Position numbers and translations under genes: made by a program
In this document: one piece after another, positions 1 through 4,571 of the stretch
Layout: the number at the start of each line of letters is the position of its first letter
Numbering within the stretch: position 1 is the first letter of the stretch
The notes under the pieces: generated by a model
Told to the model about the DNA's origin: nothing
The model's database searches: none
Seen by the model: the letters and a program-made list of their open reading frames with translations, nothing else
From: Candidatus Woesearchaeota archaeon
Lineage (GTDB): Archaea > Nanobdellota > Nanobdellia > Woesearchaeales > UBA525
Direction: 5' to 3'
Length of the DNA stretch: 5,612 nucleotides
Assembly (NCBI GenBank): GCA_013331575.1
Contig: DUGD01000050.1
Location: 46,100 to 51,711 of the forward strand

Positions 1-3
1 GTT

Positions 4-44
4 GCCGTCGGGTCCCCCGGCCTATCGGCCGTACCCGACACGGC
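4..44. other. Strong imperfect hairpin at left edge
   Basis: GTCGGGT (7-13) pairs with ACCCGAC (33-39). Inside it, CGGCC (18-22) pairs with GGCCG (27-31) around a TATC loop. GCC (4-6) can pair with GGC (42-44) past a two-base bulge. A second, weaker hairpin follows: GAGAAG (52-57) with CTTCTC (73-78). No convincing reading frame runs through 1-130 on either strand. It may be the end of an RNA gene or a 3' untranslated region continuing beyond the left edge; the direction cannot be decided. Confidence 0.45.
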
Positions 45-117
45 GCCCTCTGAGAAGTTCCAAGGCAGCGACCTTCTCGTTCATTCATCCGGCTTCACGT
101 ACCGCTCTTTTCCCGCG

Positions 118-130
118 AAACCTTCTTAAG
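118..130 (+). promoter_or_regulatory. Putative TATA box for the membrane protein gene
   Basis: CTTCTTAAG (122-130), preceded by the purine-rich GCGAAA as a possible BRE, is centred about 27 bp before the ATG at 153. That spacing would put the transcription start at or next to the start codon, giving a leaderless mRNA. No Shine-Dalgarno sequence lies before the ATG, which agrees. The box is a weaker match to the archaeal consensus than the others in this window. Confidence 0.45.
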
Positions 131-152
131 TCGGAGCGCTAGGCGTAGGTGC

Positions 153-881
153 ATGGCCGCCGAGTCTGTCGTGAATGAGACTATGAACGCGTCGATGAAC
201 GCAACGTCGAACTCGACGTCGATACTCAACGACACGCTCTCGAAAGCGACCGATGCCGCAGTGACGCTCCAAACGTTCCTGCCGCTCGTGCTATTGCGGT
301 TCTGGGATCTCGTCGCGGCACCGTTTCGCCACCAAGAGATGCTCTGGATAATATTCCCGCTCTTTTTCACGCTCATCGTCATGGAGTTCTACTACGATCG
401 TCACGATGACGAAGAGCTCGGGTGGGGGGCGGCGCTCGCGAACTCGCTCATCCTCATCATTGTCTCCATAGATTTGCTCAAGCACTCGTTCCACTACGCG
501 ACGCCGTGGGTCGTGCTCAAAGAGATAGTCCTTGCCGCGTTCACGGACGCCACGCTCCCGCTCGCGCCGCAGGTGCTCATCCTCATACTGTTCCTCGGAG
601 CGCTCGGCCTATCGATAACGATCATCAACTACTACCATCTCATGCCGCGCAGGATGGCGTTCATCATCAGCGGCCACCCGCCCATCAACTTCCTCGCGTA
701 TTTCGCGATAGCGATAGTCTACAGCACTGGCACCACGCATGAGATACCGCTCGATCTCGCAACGCTCGCCGCCGGCGCGTTGCTGTTCATCTTCATTCTC
801 ATCGTGGTCTTCACCTTCAAGCGGATAGTCCGACGTCTGCTCGGCGGAGATGATGATAACAGGCGAAGATTCAAGTTCTGA
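153..881 (+). CDS. Polytopic membrane protein with sequon-rich N-terminus, function unknown
   Basis: The 242-residue product is clearly an integral membrane protein. Hydrophobic segments lie at about 63-81, 94-111, 139-160, 169-190 and 203-222, with a possible additional one near 41-57. The C-terminus is basic (KRIVRR, then DDDNRRRFKF) and probably cytoplasmic. The first 28 residues are polar and carry five Asn-X-Ser/Thr sequons at N8, N12, N16, N20 and N26, which suggests an extracellular, AglB-glycosylated tail; that is inference. Between the hydrophobic segments lies a conserved-looking acidic loop, DRHDDEELGW (82-91). I recognise no enzyme motif and no named family. The ATG is chosen because a possible TATA box sits about 27 bp upstream. 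The gene converges on the KH gene and no operon partner is visible. Reality of the gene is well supported; function is open. Confidence 0.82.
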   Translation: MAAESVVNETMNASMNATSNSTSILNDTLSKATDAAVTLQTFLPLVLLRFWDLVAAPFRHQEMLWIIFPLFFTLIVMEFYYDRHDDEELGWGAALANSLILIIVSIDLLKHSFHYATPWVVLKEIVLAAFTDATLPLAPQVLILILFLGALGLSITIINYYHLMPRRMAFIISGHPPINFLAYFAIAIVYSTGTTHEIPLDLATLAAGALLFIFILIVVFTFKRIVRRLLGGDDDNRRRFKF

Positions 882-972
882 AGGTCGCGTTCCCATAACT
901 CGCGAATCATTGTTAACGACAGAGGCACTCTCGCCGCAGCCTCATTGACGAACGAAACCATGCCGTTGATGA

Positions 973-1123
973 CTGACGTTAAGAAGTAATTGACGACTGG
1001 CTATTAACAACGAGTAGTTCCTGTCTGATGTTAAGAAGTAGTTGACGACGCGAGGGATTCTATGAATCCCTGCGCAGGGAAACACGTCGTTTCCCTTGCG
1101 TACGAGAAGGAGTAGTTGACGAC
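973..1123. repeat. Three degenerate copies of a ~25-bp direct repeat
   Basis: The convergent gap 882-1143 has no gene. Copies lie at 973-997 and 1025-1049 (25 bp, two mismatches) and a shorter one at 1107-1123 (AAGGAGTAGTTGACGAC). The shared core is AAGAAGTAGTTGACGAC with R substitutions. A fragment, GAGTAGTT, also occurs at 1012-1019. Intervals are 27 and about 57 bp, so spacing is irregular. Read on the minus strand, the copies lie downstream of the KH gene stop and contain pyrimidine-rich CTACTTCTTAAC in the first two. Function is unknown; a 3'-end processing signal, a protein-binding array or a decayed repeat element are all possible. Confidence 0.6.
1049..1100. other. Twin hairpins with an alternative mutually exclusive fold
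   Basis: Hairpin 1 is GGGATTC (1054-1060), loop TAT, GAATCCC (1064-1070). Hairpin 2 is CGCAGGGAAAC (1073-1083), loop ACGTC, then GTTTCCC (1089-1095) continuing through one bulged T to TGCG (1097-1100). The inner arms also form a perfect 14-bp palindrome, TCCCTGCGCAGGGA (1067-1080). The outer arms CGCGAGGGA (1049-1057) and TCCCTTGCG (1092-1100) can pair with one G-T wobble. Four segments can therefore pair 1:2 and 3:4, or 2:3 inside 1:4. The unit sits between the second and third direct repeats. Role unknown. Confidence 0.65.
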
Positions 1124-1143
1124 GGGCTAGAACTGGGCGCTGA

Positions 1144-1704
1144 TCACTCTTTTGTTGGTATGTTGAACTCTTCGAAGTTCTTGCGCTTCATGTCGCGGCG
1201 GGCGCGCTCGAGCATGCGGTAGACTGTGGAGTGGGGTGCGCCGGGAAGGAGTGCGTCGATCGCACGCTTGGCGAGCGCGACGTTCTCTGCGAGGCCGATA
1301 ACGCCGATGGTCTTGCCGTACACGCTGATGGAGACCTCGGCGAGCTCCTCGATGGTGGAGCGCGACCTGCCTCCTTCGCCGATGACGCGCCCTTTGAGGC
1401 GGATCATGTGGTTCTTGCTGTTGCCATAATCCGGCAGACTGATGACTTCAAGGACATTATCGGTTTTGAGGAGTTGCTTGGCGAGGTCTGGGTTGAAGCC
1501 ACGGGCTATCGCCTTGATGACCTCGCGCGCGGTGAACAGCGCTATTGCGTCCGTCCCTGAGAGCGTGACATCCCCCTCTTCGCTGTCTATCTGGACGTCG
1601 ACACCGAGTACCTCTTCGAGCTCACGCTTCTTCTCTCCCTTCTCGCCGATGATGACGGCGATGCGGTCCTTCGGGACTTTGATGGCGTACTCGTACTCGT
1701 CCAT
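1144..1704 (-). CDS. dim2: Archaeal KH-domain rRNA-processing protein (Dim2/Pno1 homologue)
   Basis: The 186-residue product has two KH domains. The first runs over about 5-66 with the RNA-gripping loop GEKG at 20-23. The second runs over about 97-151 with GEGG at 109-112, in the context IRLKGRVIGEGGRSRSTIEE, which is characteristic of the universal archaeal family homologous to eukaryotic Dim2/Pno1. Known members bind the 3' end of 16S rRNA and act with the Nob1 nuclease and RIO kinases in small-subunit maturation. The length is normal for the family and the C-terminal basic helix (RMLERARRDMKRKNFEEF) is present. No Shine-Dalgarno precedes the ATG, but a TATA box lies 26 bp upstream, so translation is probably leaderless. 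In many archaea this gene adjoins a RIO1 gene; here RIO1 is on the same strand about 760 bp away, with two small genes between. Confidence 0.93.
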   Translation of the reverse strand: MDEYEYAIKVPKDRIAVIIGEKGEKKRELEEVLGVDVQIDSEEGDVTLSGTDAIALFTAREVIKAIARGFNPDLAKQLLKTDNVLEVISLPDYGNSKNHMIRLKGRVIGEGGRSRSTIEELAEVSISVYGKTIGVIGLAENVALAKRAIDALLPGAPHSTVYRMLERARRDMKRKNFEEFNIPTKE

Positions 1705-1725
1705 TTCGTGCAGGAGGCCGGTCCG

Positions 1726-1750
1726 CTTTAAAAGGGTGATGGTTTAAAAG
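1726..1750 (-). promoter_or_regulatory. Twin TATA-like boxes upstream of the KH gene
   Basis: Read on the minus strand, two copies of CTTTTAAA lie at 1750-1743 and 1734-1727, 16 bp apart. The proximal one is centred 26 bp before the ATG at 1704, placing the start of transcription at the start codon (leaderless). The distal copy would give a leader of about 16 nt or serve as part of an upstream element. Confidence 0.6.
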
Positions 1751-1797
1751 CAGTCGACGGAAAGACGACGGGTCCGTTCGCGGGTGGCGCTATGCGT

Positions 1798-2028
1798 TCA
1801 AGGTTTTTTCGGAGTAGCCGATTTCCGTGTAGCGTCCAGAGGGCATGTGTTCCAGCCCAGAAGCGTGTAAAGGCCGCAGAATCCGAATGCTGCGGTGGCA
1901 AATGATGCTACACCGAGTGCGAGGAGGAGCCACACCAGCCAACCGCTTGCGAAATATGCCCCTGCGAAGAACGCGATTCCAATGATGATGCGGATGATCT
2001 TATCGATACTCCCTACGTTGCGTTCCAT
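1798..2028 (-). CDS. DUF2892 / YgaP-like two-helix membrane protein
   Basis: The 76-residue product opens with MERNVGSIDKIIRIIIGIAF, the signature of the DUF2892 (PF11127, YgaP transmembrane-domain-like) family. Two hydrophobic helices follow at about 11-27 and 31-48. The family's second conserved block, FGFCGLYTLLGWNTCPL (48-64), carries Cys51 and Cys62. The C-terminus is short, polar and lysine-rich. In bacteria this module is often fused or adjacent to rhodanese domains and linked to sulfur chemistry; no rhodanese is visible here, so no specific role can be assigned. Unlike the housekeeping neighbours, this gene has a real leader: GAGGTG (2038-2033) lies 4 nt before the ATG, and a TATA box about 45 bp upstream of the ATG. 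It lies on the same strand as the KH gene but has its own promoter. Confidence 0.85.
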   Translation of the reverse strand: MERNVGSIDKIIRIIIGIAFFAGAYFASGWLVWLLLALGVASFATAAFGFCGLYTLLGWNTCPLDATRKSATPKKP

Positions 2029-2032
2029 ATGA

Positions 2033-2077
2033 CACCTCGGTTGTTGACTTGACTCGAACCGCCTGGCGAGTTATAAT
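2033..2077 (-). promoter_or_regulatory. Promoter and Shine-Dalgarno of the DUF2892 gene
   Basis: On the minus strand a GGAAAACG BRE-like stretch precedes ATTATAA (2077-2071). Transcription should start near 2048, giving a leader of about 20 nt that contains GAGGTG (2038-2033), complementary to the archaeal 16S 3' end, 4 nt before the ATG at 2028. Confidence 0.6.
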
Positions 2078-2127
2078 CGTTTTCCAGAAAGCGCACGAAG
2101 CAGGCAGATTCTTCCTCTTGTACGCTT

Positions 2128-2325
2128 TCAGTACAGTATCCTATTGAGGTCTTCTGCTGTGGGGCGCATGCGCTCATTCATCTTATGCACCGCCATCTGC
2201 AGCTCGCGTCCTTGGTCGAGAAGTCGTCTTATCTCCTCGCTCGAGAGTTTGTTCACGCGGATAGGACTTTTGTACTCGTCTGTCACAGCTATCTTTGGAG
2301 GGGTGTATCCTATGAGGTAATCCAT
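2128..2325 (-). CDS. Small hypothetical protein, 65 residues
   Basis: I do not recognise this protein. It has a short N-terminal part (MDYLIGYTPPKIAVTDEYKS), then an amphipathic, charged helix at about 28-52 (LSSEEIRRLLDQGRELQMAVHKMNE), then RPTAEDLNRILY at the C-terminus. There are no cysteines, no membrane segment and no signal peptide; it looks like a small cytoplasmic, mostly helical protein. Support for reality comes from its signals: GGTGA (2333-2329) 3 nt before the ATG and a TATA-like AATATAAAA (2371-2363) at a distance that gives a leader of about 15 nt. It lies between RIO1 and the DUF2892 gene on the same strand, but with gaps on both sides, so it is probably transcribed alone. Confidence 0.6.
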   Translation of the reverse strand: MDYLIGYTPPKIAVTDEYKSPIRVNKLSSEEIRRLLDQGRELQMAVHKMNERMRPTAEDLNRILY

Positions 2326-2328
2326 GCT

Positions 2329-2371
2329 TCACCATCCTATGCGTTGTCAGGAACCATTATCGTTTTATATT
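2329..2371 (-). promoter_or_regulatory. Promoter and Shine-Dalgarno of the 65-residue gene
   Basis: On the minus strand AATATAAAA (2371-2363) is a good TATA box, with the purine-rich CTAAAG before it. The expected start is near 2340. GGTGA (2333-2329), close to the ATG at 2325, matches the archaeal anti-Shine-Dalgarno. Confidence 0.55.
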
Positions 2372-2382
2372 CTTTAGGGCGG

Positions 2383-2445
2383 GACTGTCCGGTAGGGATC
2401 GACTCTGCCGACAGTCGCTATCGCGTGAATTGACGATTTTTCACG
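2383..2445. other. Two hairpins downstream of RIO1
   Basis: GACTGTC-c-GG (2383-2392) pairs with CCGACAGTC (2408-2416) with one bulged C. CGTGAA (2424-2429) pairs with TTCACG (2440-2445). They lie in the 138-bp gap between the RIO1 stop and the promoter of the 65-residue gene, so they may mark the RIO1 3' end. No long T-run follows on the minus strand, so this is not a clear terminator. Confidence 0.35.
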
Positions 2446-2463
2446 TGAGCAGAACACGTTCAG

Positions 2464-3216
2464 TTATTTCTCTTCGTCTTTGTACGCTTCGATCATGCGT
2501 GTCATGACGCTGTGCGCATCGCACTCCACACCGAGCTTCCTGAAATAGGTGCATAGCCCTTGCACATCGCGCTCCAGGAGTTCGCGGCTGTTCGGCGCTT
2601 TGAGCGGCGCTGAATGCGAGAAATCGATGAAGATCGGTTCCTCGTCGTGGTTGATGATGTTGTACTCCGAGAGGTCGCCATGCACCATGCCGGAGCGCGT
2701 CCACGCCTCGAGCATGTCGAAGCACTTCTTCGCGAAATCCTCCGGGTCGTGCGGTCGCGCTTGTTTCAGGAGCGGGCTCGCCTCGAAGCCGTGACCGATG
2801 AACTCCATGAGCAGGATGTTGTCCTTGTGCGCGAGCGGCATGGGCGCCCGCACGCCTGCGTCGCGCGCGAGCAGGAGATTGCGATACTCGCGTTCGGTCC
2901 ACGAGAAGATGGTGCGTCGTCGCGGATCGCCTACGCTCGTCTTGCCGAGTTTCGAGAAGCGCGGGTCGACGCGCAGGTAATCGTACATCTTCTTGAAGCC
3001 CGCCGTCTCGAGGCGGTAGATCTTGACCGCTATCGCGCCGTCGGCATCGCGCGATGTCTTGGCTGCGGAGAAGACGATGGCCTCCTTGCCGGGGCCGATG
3101 GTGCTGCGTAGCTCGTGGAAGTACCCTTGCGTGGAGAGTGTGAAGACGCGGCGGTTCGTGAAGTTGTCGAACACGCTGTTGTAGACCTTCCATTCCTCCT
3201 TCTGCTTGCGGGCCAT
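2464..3216 (-). CDS. rio1: RIO1-family serine protein kinase / ATPase
   Basis: The 250-residue product shows the RIO1 fold in order. An N-terminal helical part (about 8-36) precedes the nucleotide-binding stretch STIGPGKEAIVF (38-49). The ATP-contacting lysine is in AVK (K65), and the flexible loop lies around 84-105. The hinge is LLMEFIG (135-141), the catalytic loop VHGDLSEYN (178-186) has the catalytic Asp181, and the metal-binding IDFS has Asp198. Length is typical for archaeal RIO1. Family members act in late 40S/30S maturation, probably as ATPases that release assembly factors; the KH-domain Dim2 homologue coded nearby acts in the same pathway. The metal-binding motif reads IDFSHSA where I would expect IDVSQ-type sequence, a mild variant. 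A TATA box 27 bp before the ATG and no Shine-Dalgarno point to a leaderless mRNA. The gene diverges from the arsR operon. Confidence 0.95.
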   Translation of the reverse strand: MARKQKEEWKVYNSVFDNFTNRRVFTLSTQGYFHELRSTIGPGKEAIVFSAAKTSRDADGAIAVKIYRLETAGFKKMYDYLRVDPRFSKLGKTSVGDPRRRTIFSWTEREYRNLLLARDAGVRAPMPLAHKDNILLMEFIGHGFEASPLLKQARPHDPEDFAKKCFDMLEAWTRSGMVHGDLSEYNIINHDEEPIFIDFSHSAPLKAPNSRELLERDVQGLCTYFRKLGVECDAHSVMTRMIEAYKDEEK

Positions 3217-3238
3217 TATCGCTTGAGAGGGAGGGGGG

Positions 3239-3248
3239 CTTTTTAAAT
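3239..3248 (-). promoter_or_regulatory. RIO1 TATA box
   Basis: On the minus strand ATTTAAAAAG (3248-3239) is centred about 27 bp before the RIO1 ATG at 3216, consistent with leaderless initiation. It lies only 22 bp from the divergent arsR TATA box, so the two promoters share an 86-bp region. Confidence 0.65.
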
Positions 3249-3269
3249 CCGACGGTGGGGTTGAGAAGA

Positions 3270-3277
3270 TTTATATA
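3270..3277 (+). promoter_or_regulatory. arsR operon TATA box
   Basis: TTTATATA is a perfect archaeal TATA box, preceded by the purine-rich BRE-like GAGAAGA. Its centre at 3273-3274 predicts transcription start near 3300, within a few bases of the arsR ATG at 3303. It is the strongest promoter in the window by eye. Confidence 0.85.
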
Positions 3278-3283
3278 CTTGCA

Positions 3284-3305
3284 CATTTGCACAAATGAGC
3301 AAATG
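3284..3305 (+). promoter_or_regulatory. Putative ArsR operator over the transcription start
   Basis: CATTTGC (3284-3290) and GCAAATG (3299-3305) form a perfect 7-bp inverted repeat with an 8-bp spacer. A further CAAATG (3292-3297) inside the spacer forms a tighter dyad with CATTTG (3284-3289) around CA. Half-sites thus recur every 8 bp (3284, 3292, 3300). The dyad lies directly after the TATA box and includes the start codon, so a bound dimer would block polymerase loading. CAAAT/ATTTG half-sites resemble known ArsR/CadC-type operators. Confidence 0.65.
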
Positions 3306-3566
3306 AATGCTCTTGATGAACGGGCGAGGTATTTCAAGGCGCTAGGCGACCCTGTGCGGCTTCGTATCGTCTCTTTGCTCCTGCACGGCAAATGCACTTG
3401 CATCTGCGATATCGCGGAACACGTCGGGAAAGACCAGTCGGTCGTCTTCCGTCATGTGCAGATCCTCGCGCAGGCCGGCATAGTGAAGACGAAAAAGGAC
3501 GGCAAGTACCTCAGGTGCTGCATCGCCGATCCTGTGCCGATGAGAAAATTGCTACAATTGAGGTAA
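3303..3566 (+). CDS. ArsR/SmtB-family metal(loid)-responsive repressor
   Basis: The 87-residue product is a compact winged helix-turn-helix protein. FKALGDPVRLRIVSLLLHGK (11-30) is the family's opening block. CTCICDIAEHVGKDQSVVFRHVQILAQAGIV (31-61) contains the thiolate motif, equivalent to the CVCD of ArsR and CadC, followed by the recognition helix. KKDGKYLRCCI (64-74) is the wing. Cysteines are C31, C33, C35, C72 and C73, so the sensor motif is CxCxC with a second Cys pair in the wing. This indicates soft metal or metalloid sensing (As(III), Cd, Pb, Hg or similar); which one cannot be told. An ATG at 3255 is in frame but lies upstream of the TATA box, so 3303 is the start. The stop is 3 bp before the next gene, and a dyad operator suggests autoregulation. 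Confidence 0.92.
   Translation: MNALDERARYFKALGDPVRLRIVSLLLHGKCTCICDIAEHVGKDQSVVFRHVQILAQAGIVKTKKDGKYLRCCIADPVPMRKLLQLR
3560..3564 (+). promoter_or_regulatory. Shine-Dalgarno of the Cys-rich microprotein
   Basis: GAGGT lies 5 nt before the ATG at 3570 and runs into the arsR stop codon. It is the main argument, with the operon position, that the 38-codon frame is translated. Confidence 0.7.
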
Positions 3567-3569
3567 CGT

Positions 3570-3686
3570 ATGGCGGTGAGTGAGAAGAAACAGAAGAAGG
3601 GGATATTCTCCAAGATGATGGATAAGATAGATGAGAAGCTGGAGAAGAAATCTAAGAAGTGCTGCTGCAACGGTGGCTGCAAGTGA
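3570..3686 (+). CDS. Lys- and Cys-rich 38-residue microprotein
   Basis: This short gene sits between the regulator and the permease. Residues 1-10 are basic (MAVSEKKQKK). Residues 11-30 (GIFSKMMDKIDEKLEKKSKK) should form an amphipathic helix with I12, F13, M16, M17, I20 and L24 on one face. The last eight residues are CCCNGGCK, giving Cys31, 32, 33 and 37. Twelve of 38 residues are lysine. A Shine-Dalgarno lies 5 nt before the ATG, the gene starts 3 bp after the arsR stop, and its last 4 bases overlap the permease start (GTGA). The arrangement suggests a thiolate metal carrier that docks on the membrane or permease; that is inference, by analogy with ArsD and copper chaperones, with no homology seen. 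I have an unverified memory of similar small Cys-rich proteins beside permeases of this family. Confidence 0.8.
   Translation: MAVSEKKQKKGIFSKMMDKIDEKLEKKSKKCCCNGGCK
3672..3676 (+). promoter_or_regulatory. Shine-Dalgarno deciding the permease start
   Basis: GGTGG lies 6 nt before the GTG at 3683. It is made from the Gly-Gly codons of the microprotein's CCCNGGCK tail. Together with the GTGA stop/start overlap it favours GTG 3683 over the in-frame GTG 24 bases upstream and implies translational coupling. Confidence 0.6.
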
Positions 3687-4558
3687 ACGAAGCGCTTCTC
3701 TTCTTCATCGAGGACTACATTAAGATTATTGTCCTCTTGTTCTTGGCGATATTTCTCATCGGAACGCTGCGCACATACATATCGGCGAAGCGATTGCAGA
3801 AAGCGTTCGCGAAACAACACCCTCTTGTCGCTCACACCGGCGCATCCCTTTTCGGCGCCATCACTCCGTTCTGCTCATGCTCATCCATTCCTGTCTTCAT
3901 GGGATTTCTCGAAGCGCGTGTGCCGCTGGGTGTGGCGCTCTCGTTCCTCATCACCTCGCCCATCGTGAATGAATACATGGCGGTGCTCATGCTCGTCGCG
4001 TTCGGCTGGAAGATAACCGTGCTCTACATCGTCTTCGGGATACTCCTCGGCGTAATCGCGGGCATGGTGCTCGGGCGGATGGGTGTCGAGAGATATCTTG
4101 TGAACGACATCGTTAAGCGCCAGACAAAAGAGCCTGTCTACACCGCATTCTCGCAGCGCATCCGTTTCGGCTATGATGAGGCGTTGACTATAACGAAGAA
4201 ACTTTGGCTCTGGGTGTTCGCAGGCGTTGCCTTGGGCGCGATCATCCACAACATGGTGCCGGAGTCGTTCTTCACATCGATGATGTCGAGCACCGGCATA
4301 TTCTCCGTACCGCTCGCAGTATTACTTGGCGTCCCGCTCTATGCGAGCAGCGCAGCGCTCGTCCCCGTCGCGCAATCGCTCGTTGAGAAAGGAGTTCCGC
4401 TGGGGACTACGCTCGCGTTCATCATGGCGACGTCTGCGTTGTCTTTCCCCGAAGCCATCATTCTGCGCCGCGTGATGAAACTGCGTTTGATACTGATATT
4501 CTTCGGTGTGGTCGCTGCGGGGATTGTACTGATAGGGTACTTGTTCAATGCGCTATAG
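3683..4558 (+). CDS. ArsP_1 (DUF318) family permease
   Basis: The 291-residue product is a membrane permease of the ArsP_1/DUF318 family (PF03773). A first helix lies at about 15-33. The family hallmark TPFCSCSSIPVF (61-72) with Cys64 and Cys66 follows, then RVPLGVALSFLITSPIVNEY (79-98) with the conserved Asn-Glu. Helices at about 111-131 and 174-192 flank a basic, soluble central loop (132-171). The second half has GVPLYASSAALVPV (216-229), GVPLGTTLAFIMATSALSFPE (237-257) and a final helix at about 268-288. Family members export organoarsenicals such as methylarsenite in Campylobacter; other substrates are unresolved. The paired GVPLG/SF motifs suggest an internal duplication. GTG 3683 is chosen for its overlap with the upstream stop and its Shine-Dalgarno. 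Substrate here is inferred from the ArsR partner only. Confidence 0.92.
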   Translation: MNEALLFFIEDYIKIIVLLFLAIFLIGTLRTYISAKRLQKAFAKQHPLVAHTGASLFGAITPFCSCSSIPVFMGFLEARVPLGVALSFLITSPIVNEYMAVLMLVAFGWKITVLYIVFGILLGVIAGMVLGRMGVERYLVNDIVKRQTKEPVYTAFSQRIRFGYDEALTITKKLWLWVFAGVALGAIIHNMVPESFFTSMMSSTGIFSVPLAVLLGVPLYASSAALVPVAQSLVEKGVPLGTTLAFIMATSALSFPEAIILRRVMKLRLILIFFGVVAAGIVLIGYLFNAL

Positions 4559-4571
4559 ACTGCGTGAATAG

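Noticed and set aside
40..110. RNase P RNA piece on the minus strand (GATGAATGA)
   Set aside because: The motif resembles a conserved RNase P element but the expected following ACAGAA...GGCUUA block is absent.
1..129. C-terminal end of an upstream protein gene (open frame to TAA at 127-129)
   Set aside because: The 42 codons show no recognisable protein sequence and the region is dominated by hairpin structure; it cannot be supported from this window.
965..1030. C/D box guide RNA (TTGATGA near 965 and CTGA near 973 and 1025)
   Set aside because: The C-like box and the first CTGA are almost adjacent, leaving no guide region, and the box order does not fit.
973..1123. CRISPR array
   Set aside because: Only three degenerate copies, the last truncated, with unequal intervals (27 and about 57 bp) and no cas genes.
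3255..3302. In-frame ATG at 3255 as the arsR start
   Set aside because: It lies upstream of the TATA box and the added residues match nothing in the ArsR family.
3295..3306. Three-codon upstream frame ATG AGC AAA TGA before arsR
   Set aside because: The predicted transcription start near 3300 lies after this ATG, so it is probably not in the mRNA; it arises from the operator half-sites.
2441..3403. Long 320-codon open frame on the minus strand overlapping RIO1
   Set aside because: It is another frame of RIO1, spans the divergent promoter region, and gives an Arg/His-rich product with no family features.
3659..3682. GTG at 3659 as the permease start
   Set aside because: It has only a weak Shine-Dalgarno and would overlap the Cys-rich gene by 28 bases; GTG 3683 has GGTGG at 6 nt and a 4-base overlap.
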